A stretch of DNA of 64,000 nt from TMED23 sp964566055 (lineage in GTDB: Bacteria; Pseudomonadota; Alphaproteobacteria; Rhodospirillales; UBA2165), in NCBI GenBank assembly GCA_964566055.1, contig CAZMHI010000004.1, positions 56,393 to 120,392 of the forward strand, read 5' to 3'. Below the pieces are notes generated by a model. That model was not told the origin of the DNA and made no database searches. It worked only from the letters and a program-made list of their open reading frames with translations. Below, in pieces: positions 43,702 through 52,877 of the stretch; the stretch's first letter is position 1, and each line of letters opens with the position of its first letter. A program made the translations under genes and the position numbers.

Positions 43702-43826
43702 TTTTACCATAATTAAGAAAAAAGCTCATAAATCTACCATAAAAGAGAATTTTGAGCCGCCGGGAAAGTGAACAGGAATAAAATTCCGGCAAACAGAAAT
43801 TAGAACGGTTAATTAAAGGAATTCAC

Positions 43827-44897
43827 ATGTCAGACAAATCGTACCGCTGGGAAATGGTTGAAGCGGGCGCACCGATGGAGAAAGTCGATTTCGATCCTTT
43901 CCCGCCCGGTGACGGTGAAGTCGTGGTCAAAATTGCCGGCTGCGGTGTCTGTCATACCGACCTCGGATACTATTACGATGGCGTCCGCACCAATCACGCA
44001 TTACCCCTGGCCCTCGGCCATGAAATCAGCGGTCATGTTGTAGCAACTGGTAAAGGCGCCGAAGACTGGGCCGATAAAGCCGTCATAATCCCGGCAGTGG
44101 TGCCCTGCGGTGAATGCGATCTCTGTCAACGCGGTAAAGAAACGATCTGCCGCGATCAGGTTATGCCCGGCTACGATATTCAAGGCGGCTTCGGCTCCCA
44201 TATTAAAGTGCCGTCCCATGGTCTCTGCGAAGTTGATGAAGTGCGGCTCGAAAAAGCCGGTCTCAGCCTTGCCGATCTTTCAGTCATTGCTGATGCGGTA
44301 ACCACTCCTTATCAGGCAGTTGAGCAATCCGGCCTCGGTGAAGGCGATCTCGCCATTGTCATCGGAGTTGGTGGCGTCGGCGGCTATTGCGTCCAAATGG
44401 CAGCAGCTTTTGGCGCCACGGTGGTTGCTATCGATGTCGATCAAGGCAAGCTCGACAGTATTAAAGATCACGGCCCAGCGATCACGCTGAACGCCCGGGA
44501 TTATGAAGGCCGCGAATTGAAAAAAGCGATTGGCGCCTTTGCTAAAGAAAATAATCTGCGCCAAACCGAATGGTTCATTTTTGAATGTTCCGGCACCGGC
44601 GCCGGCCAGACCTCCGCTTATAGCCTGCTGGTTCATGGCGCGACTTTGGGCGTTGTCGGCTTCACCATGGATAAAGTTGAGGTCCGGCTCTCCAATTTGA
44701 TGGCCTTCCACGCTAAAGCCCTCGGTAACTGGGGCTGTCCGCCACGTCACTATGCAGCGGTTTTGGAATTGGTGCTGGACGGCAAAGTCGAAGTTCAGAA
44801 CTTTGTTGAGCAACACCCGCTTGATGACATCAACGAAATTTTCGCCACTGTGCACGCGCATAAAAACAAAGCGCGTCCAGTACTGATACCGGCCTAA
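43827..44897 (+). CDS. had: 6-Hydroxycyclohex-1-ene-1-carbonyl-CoA dehydrogenase
   Basis: 356 residues of the zinc alcohol dehydrogenase family. Catalytic zinc area GCGVCHTDLGYYYDG and GHEISGHV; structural zinc Cys in VPCGECDLCQRGKETICRD; NAD site IVIGVGGVGGYCVQMA. The identity as Had comes from its similarity in style to Thauera/Azoarcus Had and from its place before dch and bcrCBAD. It oxidises the hydroxyl of the partly reduced ring with NAD+. AAAGGAATTC precedes ATG 43827. First gene of the benzoyl-CoA operon. Confidence 0.9.
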   Translation: MSDKSYRWEMVEAGAPMEKVDFDPFPPGDGEVVVKIAGCGVCHTDLGYYYDGVRTNHALPLALGHEISGHVVATGKGAEDWADKAVIIPAVVPCGECDLCQRGKETICRDQVMPGYDIQGGFGSHIKVPSHGLCEVDEVRLEKAGLSLADLSVIADAVTTPYQAVEQSGLGEGDLAIVIGVGGVGGYCVQMAAAFGATVVAIDVDQGKLDSIKDHGPAITLNARDYEGRELKKAIGAFAKENNLRQTEWFIFECSGTGAGQTSAYSLLVHGATLGVVGFTMDKVEVRLSNLMAFHAKALGNWGCPPRHYAAVLELVLDGKVEVQNFVEQHPLDDINEIFATVHAHKNKARPVLIPA

Positions 44898-44907
44898 CGA
44901 GAAGAGA

Positions 44908-45694
44908 ATGAGCAATAATATGAGTGACAGCCCTCTCAAAGTCTGGATCGATCGAAACGGTAAATTGCTTCGCCTGAGACTCGCCCGTCCCAAAGCGAAC
45001 ATTACCGATGCTGCCATGTTGGAAGCCATCGGTAATGCCCTTGAAGAGCACGCCTCGAACCCCGGTATCAAAGGGGTAGTGCTCGATCACGAAGGCCCGC
45101 ATTTCAGCTTCGGTGCTAGTGTGCCGGAACATCTGCCGGGCCAGTTCGGCGATATGCTGAGCGTCATGAATAAGACTCTGCAGACCATGTTGCGCCATCC
45201 GGTGCCGATCCTGGTATCGGTGCAGGGTCAGTGCCTAGGCGGTGGACTGGAAGTCGCTTGCGGTGGCAGCCGGATTTTTGCCTCCTCTGACGCCGTATTT
45301 GGTCAACCAGAAATTAAAGTCGGCGTCTTTGCACCTTATGCAAGTTTCTTCCTGACCGAATTAATCGGGCAGGTTCATGCGGAAGATTTGTTGTATTCCG
45401 GCCGTTCTGTCACTGCTGCAGAAGCCAACTCCATGGGCTTGGTGGCAGATTTGTCGGATGATCCGGAAGCAGCTGCGTTGGCCTATTTTGATGAACATTT
45501 GGCGCACGATAGCNNNNNNNNNNGTCCTGCGTTTTGCCGTTCAGGCAGTGCGGGAAGACTACGCCGACCGTTTTGCCGTGAAAATGGCGAAACTTGAAGA
45601 ATTATACACCTCAGGACTGATGGAAACCGAAGATGCGGTCGAGGGATTGAACGCATTTTTGGAAAAACGTCCAGCAGTCTGGAAGAACCAGTAA
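44908..45694 (+). CDS. dch: Cyclohexa-1,5-diene-1-carbonyl-CoA hydratase (spans scaffold gap)
   Basis: Crotonase-family hydratase of about 255-260 residues: GVVLDHEGPHFSFGASVPEHLPGQF, the oxyanion loop VQGQCLGGGLEVACG and FGQPEIKVGVFAP. Ten Ns at 45514-45523 interrupt it. Before the gap the frame ends FDEHLAHDS; after it the same protein resumes as LRFAVQAVREDYADRF in another frame, so the run of Ns has a nominal, not real, length. It hydrates the dienoyl-CoA made by benzoyl-CoA reductase. Lies 10 bp after had and 46 bp before bcrC. Confidence 0.9.
45514..45523. other. Assembly gap inside dch
   Basis: Ten consecutive Ns. The reading frame of dch changes across it, so the true insert should be a multiple of three, not ten. 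Confidence 0.98.
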
Positions 45695-45740
45695 GCCCCG
45701 GAAGTTAAAGAATTTTAGGAATTTAAGACCACAAGGAAAG

Positions 45741-46916
45741 ATGAGAGAAATGTCTGTAAAAGAAATTATCGACCGTTGTGAAGAAATATTTGAAGATACG
45801 TATTTCACGGCGGCCCGTGAATGGAAAGAAGCCGAACCTGGCCGCAAGGTCGTTGGTTATCTGCCAATTTATGTACCGTGTGAAGTTATTCATGCGGCCG
45901 GCATGTTGCCGATTGGTATTTTAGGCGGTGGCTCTGACCTCGAAGTTATCCATGGCGATGCTTATTATCAAAGCTACATTTGCCGCATTCCGCGCTCGAC
46001 TGTTGAACTTGGTGTAACCAAACGTCTCGATTTTGTCGATGGTATGTTGTTCCCAAGTACGTGCGATGTGATCCGAAATCTTTCAGGTGTCTGGAAACTT
46101 ATGTTCCCGGAAGTTTTCACCCGCTATTTCGATACGCCGCAAAACTATCGCAAAGATATCGGTGGTGAGTTCTATAAAAATGATCTGCGTGAGCTGATCG
46201 AAGGCTTGGAAGAACTCGGTGGCGTTAAAGTTACCGATGATGATCTCAGGAATTCCATTGAGGTTTATAATGAAAACCGCCAATGGGTGAACAAAGTTTA
46301 CCAATTCCGTAAAGATCAGCCGTGGAAAACGCCATCAGCCGAAGTTTATCTGCTGATGCGCGCCGGCGAAGTCTTGCCGCCTGAAGAACATACTCAATTG
46401 ATGCAGGATTATCTTGCCGCGGTCGAAAATGAAGATCGCCGGATGAAAGATAACTGCCGCGTCGTTCTTAACGGTTCGTTCTGTGAGCAGCCGCCGCTGG
46501 GTCTGATCAAATCGATCGAATTGGCCGGCTGTTATATCGTCGATGACGATTACATCATGGCCAACCGCATGATCACCACCGATATTTCTACCGAAGGTGA
46601 TCCGCTGGAAAATATTGCCAATGCGTTTCTCACTGATTCGATGGCCTTCCCTTCTAAATTCGAACCGAGCGAAGAAGAGAAAGGTCTCTATCTGGCGGAC
46701 TACGTACGTCAAAGTGGCGCTGAAGGCGTTATTTTCGCCGCCGCTAGTTTCTGCGATCCGGCACTTCTTGATCAGCCATTGCTGCATCATGTGCTCGATG
46801 ACCAGAAAATTCCTTATATCGCTTTTCAATTTGCGGAAAACTCCGGACAGATGCAGCCAATCAGGGAGCAGGCCGGAACCTTTGCCGATTCAATCAAACT
46901 ATGGAGTGCAGCATAA
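45741..46916 (+). CDS. bcrC: Benzoyl-CoA reductase subunit C
   Basis: 391 residues of the HgdB/BcrC family that forms half of the ring-reducing module. Seen: YLPIYVPCEVIHAAGMLPIGILGGGSD at the start, YICRIPRSTVELG and FPSTCDVIRNLSGVWK with Cys likely to bind 4Fe-4S, and FCDPALLDQPLLHHVLDD with FAENSGQMQPIREQ at the end. Length and order match BcrC of Thauera-type class I enzymes. ATG 45741 or 45750 could be the start. The stop overlaps bcrB by 1 bp. Confidence 0.93.
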   Translation: MREMSVKEIIDRCEEIFEDTYFTAAREWKEAEPGRKVVGYLPIYVPCEVIHAAGMLPIGILGGGSDLEVIHGDAYYQSYICRIPRSTVELGVTKRLDFVDGMLFPSTCDVIRNLSGVWKLMFPEVFTRYFDTPQNYRKDIGGEFYKNDLRELIEGLEELGGVKVTDDDLRNSIEVYNENRQWVNKVYQFRKDQPWKTPSAEVYLLMRAGEVLPPEEHTQLMQDYLAAVENEDRRMKDNCRVVLNGSFCEQPPLGLIKSIELAGCYIVDDDYIMANRMITTDISTEGDPLENIANAFLTDSMAFPSKFEPSEEEKGLYLADYVRQSGAEGVIFAAASFCDPALLDQPLLHHVLDDQKIPYIAFQFAENSGQMQPIREQAGTFADSIKLWSAA

Positions 46917-48214
46917 TGTGTGCCGATGTAACGACTGATGTCATTAAAGATGCTTCAATGCTGAAGCAAAAAGAAATGATTGCTAGTAACTACGAGAAGA
47001 TTACCTCCGCGCCGGAAACCGGTGTAAAGATCTCTTCGACTTTCGTACCTGGCAATCTCAATGAGTTGACGATGTGTTTCGACATGGCTAACAATTTGCC
47101 GGAAATTAATGCGCTCTCCAACGCGATGCGGAAGCAGACCGGCGCCATGATCTCGGACGCTGAGAAAATGGGTCATTCGGAAGACGTTTGCACCTATGTG
47201 AAAGCAGACCTTGGCATGATGGCGAAAGGCAACATTGCGCCGAACGGCAAGCCAATGCCAAACCCGGATATGCTGATGCTGTCCTATACGGGTTGCTACA
47301 CTTTCCTGAAGTGGTTCGAACTGCTTCGTGAGCAATACAAATGCCCGACAGTGATGCTCCATGTGCCTTACGAAGGTGATGGCAAAATTACCAAAAACAT
47401 GCGTGATTATGTCGTCAAGCAGTTGAAGGAAGAAGTTATTCCGACGATGGAACAGGTCAGTGGTGTCAAATTTGATATCGACCGCTTGCGCGAATACATG
47501 AAAGCCTCAGCCAAAGCCGAAGACGATCTCGTCTGGGTGCTGCAGAGTGCTAAAAACGTGCGCTCGCCAATCGATGCTTACTTTGGCGCCGTTTACTACA
47601 TCGGCCCAATCTTCAGTGCCTTCCGCGGTACTCAAGATGCGGTTGAATATTACAGCCTGCTCCGCTCGGAAATTGAAGATCGTCTGGCCAAAGGTCTTGG
47701 CCCGGTTACGCCGGAAGGTGAGATGGGTGAAGAGAAATACCGCCTAGTCGTTGAAGGCCCGCCAAACTGGACCAACTTCCGTGAGTTCTGGAAAATGTTC
47801 CATGAAGACGGTGCTGTTGTAGTAGCTAGTTCTTATTCAAAAGTGGGCGGCGTATACGATTATGACGGCTTCCGTCACGATCCTGAAAATCCGCTGGAAT
47901 CCCTCGCTGAATACTGCATGGGTTGCTACACCAACCGGAACCTGCCGGACCGTACAACGATGATGGCTGACCTCGTTGAGGAATACCAAGCTGATGGTCT
48001 GCTGATCAACTCGATCAAAAGCTGCAATAGCTTCGCTGCCGGCGAATTGCTGATGCTGCGGGAAGTTGAAGCACGTACCGGTAAACCAGGTGCTTTCATT
48101 GAAACCGATTTGGTTGATCCACGCTACTTCTCTCCTGCCAACGTTAAAAACCGGCTCGAGAGTTACTTCCAGATGATTGAACAGAAACGCCAAGGCGGAG
48201 CTCAAGCCGCCTAG
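46916..48214 (+). CDS. bcrB: Benzoyl-CoA reductase subunit B
   Basis: 432 residues from ATG 46916 (TAATG overlap with bcrC). Shares the HgdB-like fold: LMLSYTGCYTFLKWFELLREQY, ASSYSKVGGVYDYDGF, EYCMGCYTNRNLPDRT and SIKSCNSFAAGELLMLREVEARTGKPGAFIETDLVDPRYFSP. The cysteines in TGCY, MGCY and KSCNS are candidates for cluster ligands. With BcrC it carries the site where two electrons enter the aromatic ring of benzoyl-CoA. Confidence 0.94.
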   Translation: MCADVTTDVIKDASMLKQKEMIASNYEKITSAPETGVKISSTFVPGNLNELTMCFDMANNLPEINALSNAMRKQTGAMISDAEKMGHSEDVCTYVKADLGMMAKGNIAPNGKPMPNPDMLMLSYTGCYTFLKWFELLREQYKCPTVMLHVPYEGDGKITKNMRDYVVKQLKEEVIPTMEQVSGVKFDIDRLREYMKASAKAEDDLVWVLQSAKNVRSPIDAYFGAVYYIGPIFSAFRGTQDAVEYYSLLRSEIEDRLAKGLGPVTPEGEMGEEKYRLVVEGPPNWTNFREFWKMFHEDGAVVVASSYSKVGGVYDYDGFRHDPENPLESLAEYCMGCYTNRNLPDRTTMMADLVEEYQADGLLINSIKSCNSFAAGELLMLREVEARTGKPGAFIETDLVDPRYFSPANVKNRLESYFQMIEQKRQGGAQAA

Positions 48215-48242
48215 TCGGCCGCTTCGGTTAAGGAGAAAAAAC

Positions 48243-49592
48243 ATGAAATGTTATATCGGAATTGATCTGGGTTCGACGACAACCAAAGCCATCCTGATGG
48301 ATGACAATATGGATGTCTTGGGCCAAGGGATCACCAACTCGCGGTCGAATTACGATACGGCTGCGGCGGTTTCCAAGCAGGAAGCCATGATTTCAACCCG
48401 CTTTACGCTGTTTCACAGAGCCTTTGAACAAATTCCTCAGTTGGAAGGCAAAGTCGATGATTTCCTCGGCGGTTTGGAGCGTAATTTCCGGCTCGAGCAA
48501 TATCTCGAACAGTTGCAGGATTTGCGCGATACCTGCGCTGGCTTTGCTGACAACATCCGCTACAAAGGCCAGGAAAAAGCCATGGTCGAAGCGCTTGATG
48601 CGACGTTCGGTCAATTGGCCAAAGAAGCTGTGCCGCTTTTTGCACCGGGTGCAGAACGCAAATCTGACTTTTTCCGCGATATCGCTGGTGGCCGTTTCAT
48701 GGCGATCTCTGAAGAAGTCGCGAAAGAAGCTGACCTCAGCTATGACTTACTGCTGAACGTTTACGATAAGTCGATTATCGAAGTGGAAAACCGTCCTCCG
48801 GCAGGTGATCTGGCAGGTAAGTTCATGCGCGCCATGGACAAGCTGGTAACTGAATCCTCGGAATTTGATATTAAAGATGCCGAGCTTGGAAAACCCATCC
48901 AGGACGCTTTGGATGTTGAATTGGAAGAGACCTTCGTGGTTGGAACCGGCTATGGCCGTGTCCGCCTGCCTTTCCCGAAAGATCACATCCGCTCTGAAAT
49001 TCTCTGTCACGGTTTAGGGGCGCATATGATGTATCCCGAAACCCGCACCGTGCTCGATATCGGTGGTCAGGATACCAAAGCCATCCAGGTTGATGATCGC
49101 GGTATTGTTGAGAACTTCCAGATGAATGACCGCTGTGCCGCTGGTTGTGGCCGTTATCTCGGTTATATCGCTGATGAGATGAATATGGGTGTTCACGAAT
49201 TAGGACCTCTCGCCTCTAAAGCAACCAAAGTTGCCAAAATTAACTCAACCTGCACCGTGTTTGCTGGTGCTGAGTTGCGTGACCGTTTGGCTTTGGGTGA
49301 AAAACGCGAAGATGTGCTGGCCGGTCTCCACCGCGCTATCATCCTCCGCGCCATGTCAATAATTTCGCGCTCTGGCGGTGTCACTGATCAGTTCACCTTC
49401 ACCGGTGGTGTTGCCAATAATGAGGCGGCAGTGACCGAGTTGAAAAAACTGATTGAAGAAAACTACGGAAAAGTCACGATCAATATTGATCCAGATTCGA
49501 TCTATACTGGAGCCCTCGGTGGAGCAGCCTTTGCTCTTCGTGCCGCACAAGGTGACACTACGGGTCAAGAAGAAGAGTTAGGAGCAGCGTAA
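48243..49592 (+). CDS. bcrA: Benzoyl-CoA reductase subunit A (ATPase/activase)
   Basis: 449 residues of the BcrAD/BadFG ASKHA-fold ATPase family. Phosphate motif YIGIDLGSTTTKAILMDD at residues 3-20, DIGGQDTKAIQVDDRGIVENFQMNDRCAAGCGRYLGY with the cluster Cys pair, and adenosine motif FTGGVANN. ATP hydrolysis drives low-potential electrons through a 4Fe-4S bridging A and D to the BC module. ATG 48243 is chosen because of AAGGAGA seven bases upstream. Overlaps bcrD by 1 bp. Confidence 0.94.
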   Translation: MKCYIGIDLGSTTTKAILMDDNMDVLGQGITNSRSNYDTAAAVSKQEAMISTRFTLFHRAFEQIPQLEGKVDDFLGGLERNFRLEQYLEQLQDLRDTCAGFADNIRYKGQEKAMVEALDATFGQLAKEAVPLFAPGAERKSDFFRDIAGGRFMAISEEVAKEADLSYDLLLNVYDKSIIEVENRPPAGDLAGKFMRAMDKLVTESSEFDIKDAELGKPIQDALDVELEETFVVGTGYGRVRLPFPKDHIRSEILCHGLGAHMMYPETRTVLDIGGQDTKAIQVDDRGIVENFQMNDRCAAGCGRYLGYIADEMNMGVHELGPLASKATKVAKINSTCTVFAGAELRDRLALGEKREDVLAGLHRAIILRAMSIISRSGGVTDQFTFTGGVANNEAAVTELKKLIEENYGKVTINIDPDSIYTGALGGAAFALRAAQGDTTGQEEELGAA

Positions 49593-50440
49593 TGTTAAAT
49601 ACAGTTGGAATTGACGTCGGAACCGGTGTCGTAAAAGTCGTCCTATTTAAAGTTGAAGGGGACAAAAACGAGTGGGTCGACAAACGGGTCGAGCGTATTC
49701 GCAAACGTGATCCTTACAAACTTGCCGAAGATACCATGGATGATATGCTCAAGGAAAATGGTCTGACCCGAGATGATGTTGCTTACATCGCAACGACAGG
49801 TGAAGGCGAGAGCCTTGAGTTTCATACCGGTCACTTTTATTCGATGACCACACATGCTCGTGGCGCGATTTATCTTAATCCAGAATCGCGTTCGGTATTG
49901 GACGTTGGTGCTCTGCATGGCCGGGCCATCCGCATTGATGAGCACGGTAAAGTTCTGGAATACCGGATGACCAGTCAATGTGCTTCTGGTTCCGGCCAAT
50001 TCTTGGAAAACATCGCCCGCTATCTCGGTATTACCCTGGAAGAAATTGGTGAGTTGTCGCAGCAAGCCGATGATCCGGAAGTCGTCTCTGGTATTTGTGC
50101 GGTGTTGGCTGAAACAGACGTGATTAATATGGTATCACGCAGTATTTCTGCACCAAACATCTTAAAAGGTATTCATATTTCGATGGCTAACAGGCTGCTC
50201 AAACTATTGCGGGCAACCAAAGTGATGGAAGGTGACGTCATGGTTACCGGCGGTTTAGCCTTGGATACAGGTCTAGTTGCTGCAATGGCTGAAGGTGTTG
50301 CAGATCCAAAAAACAAAGTTAATGTCGAGATCAAAAGTCATCCTGACTCGATTTATGCCGGTGCAATCGGTGCGGCCCTTTGGGGTGGCTTCCGGTATGA
50401 GAAATTACAGGAATTGGGACAGCTGCAAGAAGCGTCTTAA
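49592..50440 (+). CDS. bcrD: Benzoyl-CoA reductase subunit D (ATPase/activase)
   Basis: 282 residues, the exact size of Thauera BcrD. TVGIDVGTGVVKVVLFKVEG at the start, VLDVGALHGRAIRIDEHGKVLEYRMTSQCASGSGQFLENIARYLGI with the cluster Cys in the centre, and VTGGLALDTGLVAAMAEG near the end. It pairs with BcrA around a shared 4Fe-4S. Last gene of the operon, followed by a strong intrinsic terminator. No ferredoxin gene follows, although many bcr clusters carry one. Confidence 0.94.
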   Translation: MLNTVGIDVGTGVVKVVLFKVEGDKNEWVDKRVERIRKRDPYKLAEDTMDDMLKENGLTRDDVAYIATTGEGESLEFHTGHFYSMTTHARGAIYLNPESRSVLDVGALHGRAIRIDEHGKVLEYRMTSQCASGSGQFLENIARYLGITLEEIGELSQQADDPEVVSGICAVLAETDVINMVSRSISAPNILKGIHISMANRLLKLLRATKVMEGDVMVTGGLALDTGLVAAMAEGVADPKNKVNVEIKSHPDSIYAGAIGAALWGGFRYEKLQELGQLQEAS

Positions 50441-50465
50441 TTCGTCGGAGTGTTAGTTACAAAAG

Positions 50466-50495
50466 AGCCCGGTCATTTTTGGCCGGGCTTTTTTT
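50466..50495 (+). terminator. Rho-independent terminator after bcrD
   Basis: Stem AGCCCGG/CCGGGCT (50466-50472 with 50483-50489), 10-nt loop and a T7 run. It lies 25 bp after bcrD, ending the had-dch-bcrCBAD transcript. Confidence 0.85.
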
Positions 50496-50576
50496 GTGCT
50501 GCGATTTCAATTATTTTTGCGCACATAAGAGCTAATGGATTAAAGTGTCGACTAAAGAATTGTTGAGGAAAATCAT

Positions 50577-51422
50577 ATGCCCATAATTGAATCTCAAGAT
50601 CCATCGCTGAAAGAACTAAAAGGTTTTCATCTCTGGCATGGTGAGCTTTCGAGTTGTTCTCAACGGGTGCGCATAACCTTGGCTGAGAAGGGCTTGGAGT
50701 GGGAAAGTCATATTATCAGCATTCCCGACAATGAGCATGCGACGCCGGAATACCAGGCGATTAATCCGAAAGGATTGGTGCCGGCCTTCGTCGACAACGG
50801 CACTCTGCTAATAGAATCTTGCGATATCATCGATTATCTCGATCAGAAATATCCAGATCCGTCCCTGCGGCCAGCAGATACGGCTGACCAGACCACCATG
50901 ATTGAAATGTTAGACGCCGCAGACAAGGCGCAGGCGGATTTAAAGCTGCTGTCTCATGAATTTCTATTCCGGCCTAGAAAGCAAATGTCCGAGTTGGAAG
51001 TTGAAGATTTTGCCGCCAATCATAATAATCAAGGCTTGGTTGAATTCGTCAAAGAATGGCAAGGCAGTGATATTTTTCCGAGAGAAAAATTGGATGCGGC
51101 TGTCAATCGGACAGATGCGGATTTCTTTGAGCTCGATAAAACAGTGGCTGATCAGGACTGGTTATTGGGATCAGAATTGTCGCTCGCAGATATTGCCTGG
51201 ATGCCAAATGTCCACCGCATGATGCTGATGGATTGGCCTCTTGAGCGCTACGAGAATCTTTGCCGATGGTTTGAGAGGGTTAAAGTGCGGCCTAGCTATC
51301 AACAAGCGTTGGTTGATTGGGAGCCGCCGGGCATGGCTGAAAAATTTGCTAAATATGTGGTTGACCGGAAAAAATCCGCCGGTGTACATGTGACGGCGTT
51401 TGGTACTTTGGCGGCAGCCTGA
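50577..51422 (+). CDS. Glutathione S-transferase family protein
   Basis: 281 residues: thioredoxin-like N-terminal domain (FHLWHGELSSCSQRVRITLAEKGLEWE with Ser-Ser-Cys-Ser at the active site, NPKGLVPAFVDNGTLLIESCDIIDYLDQKYP) and helical C-terminal domain (WLLGSELSLADIAWMPNVHRM). The two-domain size with an N-terminal extension resembles ganglioside-differentiation-associated/beta-etherase-like GSTs. A GAGGAAAATC site precedes ATG 50577. It stands alone after the bcr terminator. Confidence 0.87.
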   Translation: MPIIESQDPSLKELKGFHLWHGELSSCSQRVRITLAEKGLEWESHIISIPDNEHATPEYQAINPKGLVPAFVDNGTLLIESCDIIDYLDQKYPDPSLRPADTADQTTMIEMLDAADKAQADLKLLSHEFLFRPRKQMSELEVEDFAANHNNQGLVEFVKEWQGSDIFPREKLDAAVNRTDADFFELDKTVADQDWLLGSELSLADIAWMPNVHRMMLMDWPLERYENLCRWFERVKVRPSYQQALVDWEPPGMAEKFAKYVVDRKKSAGVHVTAFGTLAAA

Positions 51423-51504
51423 TTAATACATGCTATAGTATTTGTTTATATTCGATTATAACTTTAGGTTTAATTAAGCAAAAATATTTGGGAGTGGCTT
51501 GAAA

Positions 51505-52251
51505 ATGTTTATGCGATTTTTTAGTGCCCTAACTGCTTTGCTGATTGTTAGCAGCTCATCATATGCTCAAAATACTAAACCGGATATGATCATGTATGGC
51601 GCGGAGATACCGGGTTACATGATGAATTCCGACAAGCGGCCCGGGATTTTAATTGAAATGGTGACCAGAGCGGCAACAATAGCGGGATACCATCTCACTA
51701 TAAAAATTGTTTCTTGGCCGCGCGCTATGAAACTAACGAGCCGCGGGTCCAATACCATGATACCTGGCTTATCTCGCCTGCCTGACCGCGAACCGAATTT
51801 CACCTGGATAGAACCTATGGTTGGTGCAAAAAGTGCATTCGTCTCATTGAGACGTCAAATAGATTCTTTTGCTGAGGGACGTAAGCTCAGATTGGTTGGC
51901 GCCTGGCTAGGCACGTCCCATGAGCAGGAATTAAAAGAGAAAAAATTTGATAATATTTCGGCGACTGGAAACATTAAGCAGTCAATAATTATGATGGAGA
52001 GGGGTCGAGTTGGTGCGTGGTATGGTGATATTAATGAAATTGTATCACGCTGGCGTGAAAATGCTTCTGATCCCTACAGAAAACTTTATATAGGTCAGGC
52101 GCTGAAAGTTGAAAAAATTTGGCTCGCCGGAGGTAAGAATGTTTCCCAAAGAATTACTAGAGATTTTCAGATTGCTATTAGAAAGATTATTCAGTCGGGA
52201 CTTCGAGACGAGCTGATAAAAAAATATTTTGGATATAGTCCGAGAAAATAG
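51505..52251 (+). CDS. Periplasmic binding protein, SBP_bac_3-like
   Basis: 248 residues with a signal peptide (FFSALTALLIVSSSSYAQ, cleavage near residue 22). The mature part has GILIEMVTRAATIAGYHLTIKIVSWPRAMKLTSRGSNTMIPGLSRLPDRE, the form of family 3 amino-acid-type binding proteins that stand alone as orphan sensors or scavengers. No ABC partner genes are next to it. ATG 51505 is favoured by spacing from GGGAGTGG. Ligand unknown. Confidence 0.8.
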   Translation: MFMRFFSALTALLIVSSSSYAQNTKPDMIMYGAEIPGYMMNSDKRPGILIEMVTRAATIAGYHLTIKIVSWPRAMKLTSRGSNTMIPGLSRLPDREPNFTWIEPMVGAKSAFVSLRRQIDSFAEGRKLRLVGAWLGTSHEQELKEKKFDNISATGNIKQSIIMMERGRVGAWYGDINEIVSRWRENASDPYRKLYIGQALKVEKIWLAGGKNVSQRITRDFQIAIRKIIQSGLRDELIKKYFGYSPRK

Positions 52252-52260
52252 GCAAAAAAA

Positions 52261-52281
52261 TCGCCGGCTATATGCCGGCGA
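52261..52281 (-). terminator. Intrinsic terminator for the GNAT gene
   Basis: Perfect stem TCGCCGGC/GCCGGCGA (52261-52268 with 52274-52281). On the minus strand it is followed by a T7 run (the plus-strand A7 at 52254-52260), so it ends the transcript of the GNAT genes; it lies 69 bp after the 52350 stop. Confidence 0.75.
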
Positions 52282-52349
52282 AGTTTGGGGGAGATGCCCT
52301 TCACATATGTATCGGGGGATACGGGGGTAAGAAGGGCTAGGGAAGAAAT

Positions 52350-52862
52350 TTATTCAGCTGCAGGAACTTTCCGGACAAAAACCAAACGCTGACTTGGTTT
52401 AAAGCCGCAGGATTCCATATAGGCGATGACATCAAGGTCGTTCCATTCAACGACCGTGCGAGTAGATTCAACCTGCAAACCATCCAAATTGGTTAACAAT
52501 TGTGACATCAGAGCAGCACCTACACCTTGGCCATGATAACGTGGGTCGACGCCTAAGGTATCTATAACTGCAACTGGCTCAGCGCGGCCAAATTCACCAA
52601 AATCGACGCGCGCCATGATGAAGCCGGCAACAAAATCATCAACTTCTGCAACCACGGAAACCCGGATACCTGATTGTTCCAGCGCTTCATGAAGGCGGCG
52701 TTCATAATATTCTTTGCGGTCAATTCCCGTATTTAAGCGATCTATTTTGACAATGGCGTCAAGATCCTCGGCTCTAAGTGACCTTACAGGTACATAATCA
52801 CGAGCAGGTGCATCGAAATCGTCATTATCAACAAAATCCAAATCTATTTTTGCGTCAGGCAT
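52350..52862 (-). CDS. GNAT family acetyltransferase (copy 2)
   Basis: 170 residues with RSLRAEDLDAIVKIDRLNTG at the start and the acetyl-CoA loop VDPRYHGQGVGAALMSQLL. The C-terminal VEWNDLDVIAYMESCGFKPSQRLVFVRK is typical GNAT. It resembles the next gene upstream along the whole length, so the pair arose by duplication. An N-terminal acidic extension of about 20 residues (VDNDDFDAP) distinguishes it. Probably co-transcribed with the copy at 52878. Confidence 0.88.
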   Translation of the reverse strand: MPDAKIDLDFVDNDDFDAPARDYVPVRSLRAEDLDAIVKIDRLNTGIDRKEYYERRLHEALEQSGIRVSVVAEVDDFVAGFIMARVDFGEFGRAEPVAVIDTLGVDPRYHGQGVGAALMSQLLTNLDGLQVESTRTVVEWNDLDVIAYMESCGFKPSQRLVFVRKVPAAE

Positions 52863-52877
52863 TTTTTTATCCTCCTG

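Larger units (their letters stand above)
43458..43826. other. 369-bp divergent promoter region, prpDBC / had-bcr
   Basis: Between two divergent operons for propionyl-CoA and benzoyl-CoA metabolism. It holds the dyads listed at 43547-43565 and 43686-43701, a TTGACT -35-like box at 43674-43679 and an AAAGGAATT ribosome site for had. No small gene is visible. Confidence 0.7.
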
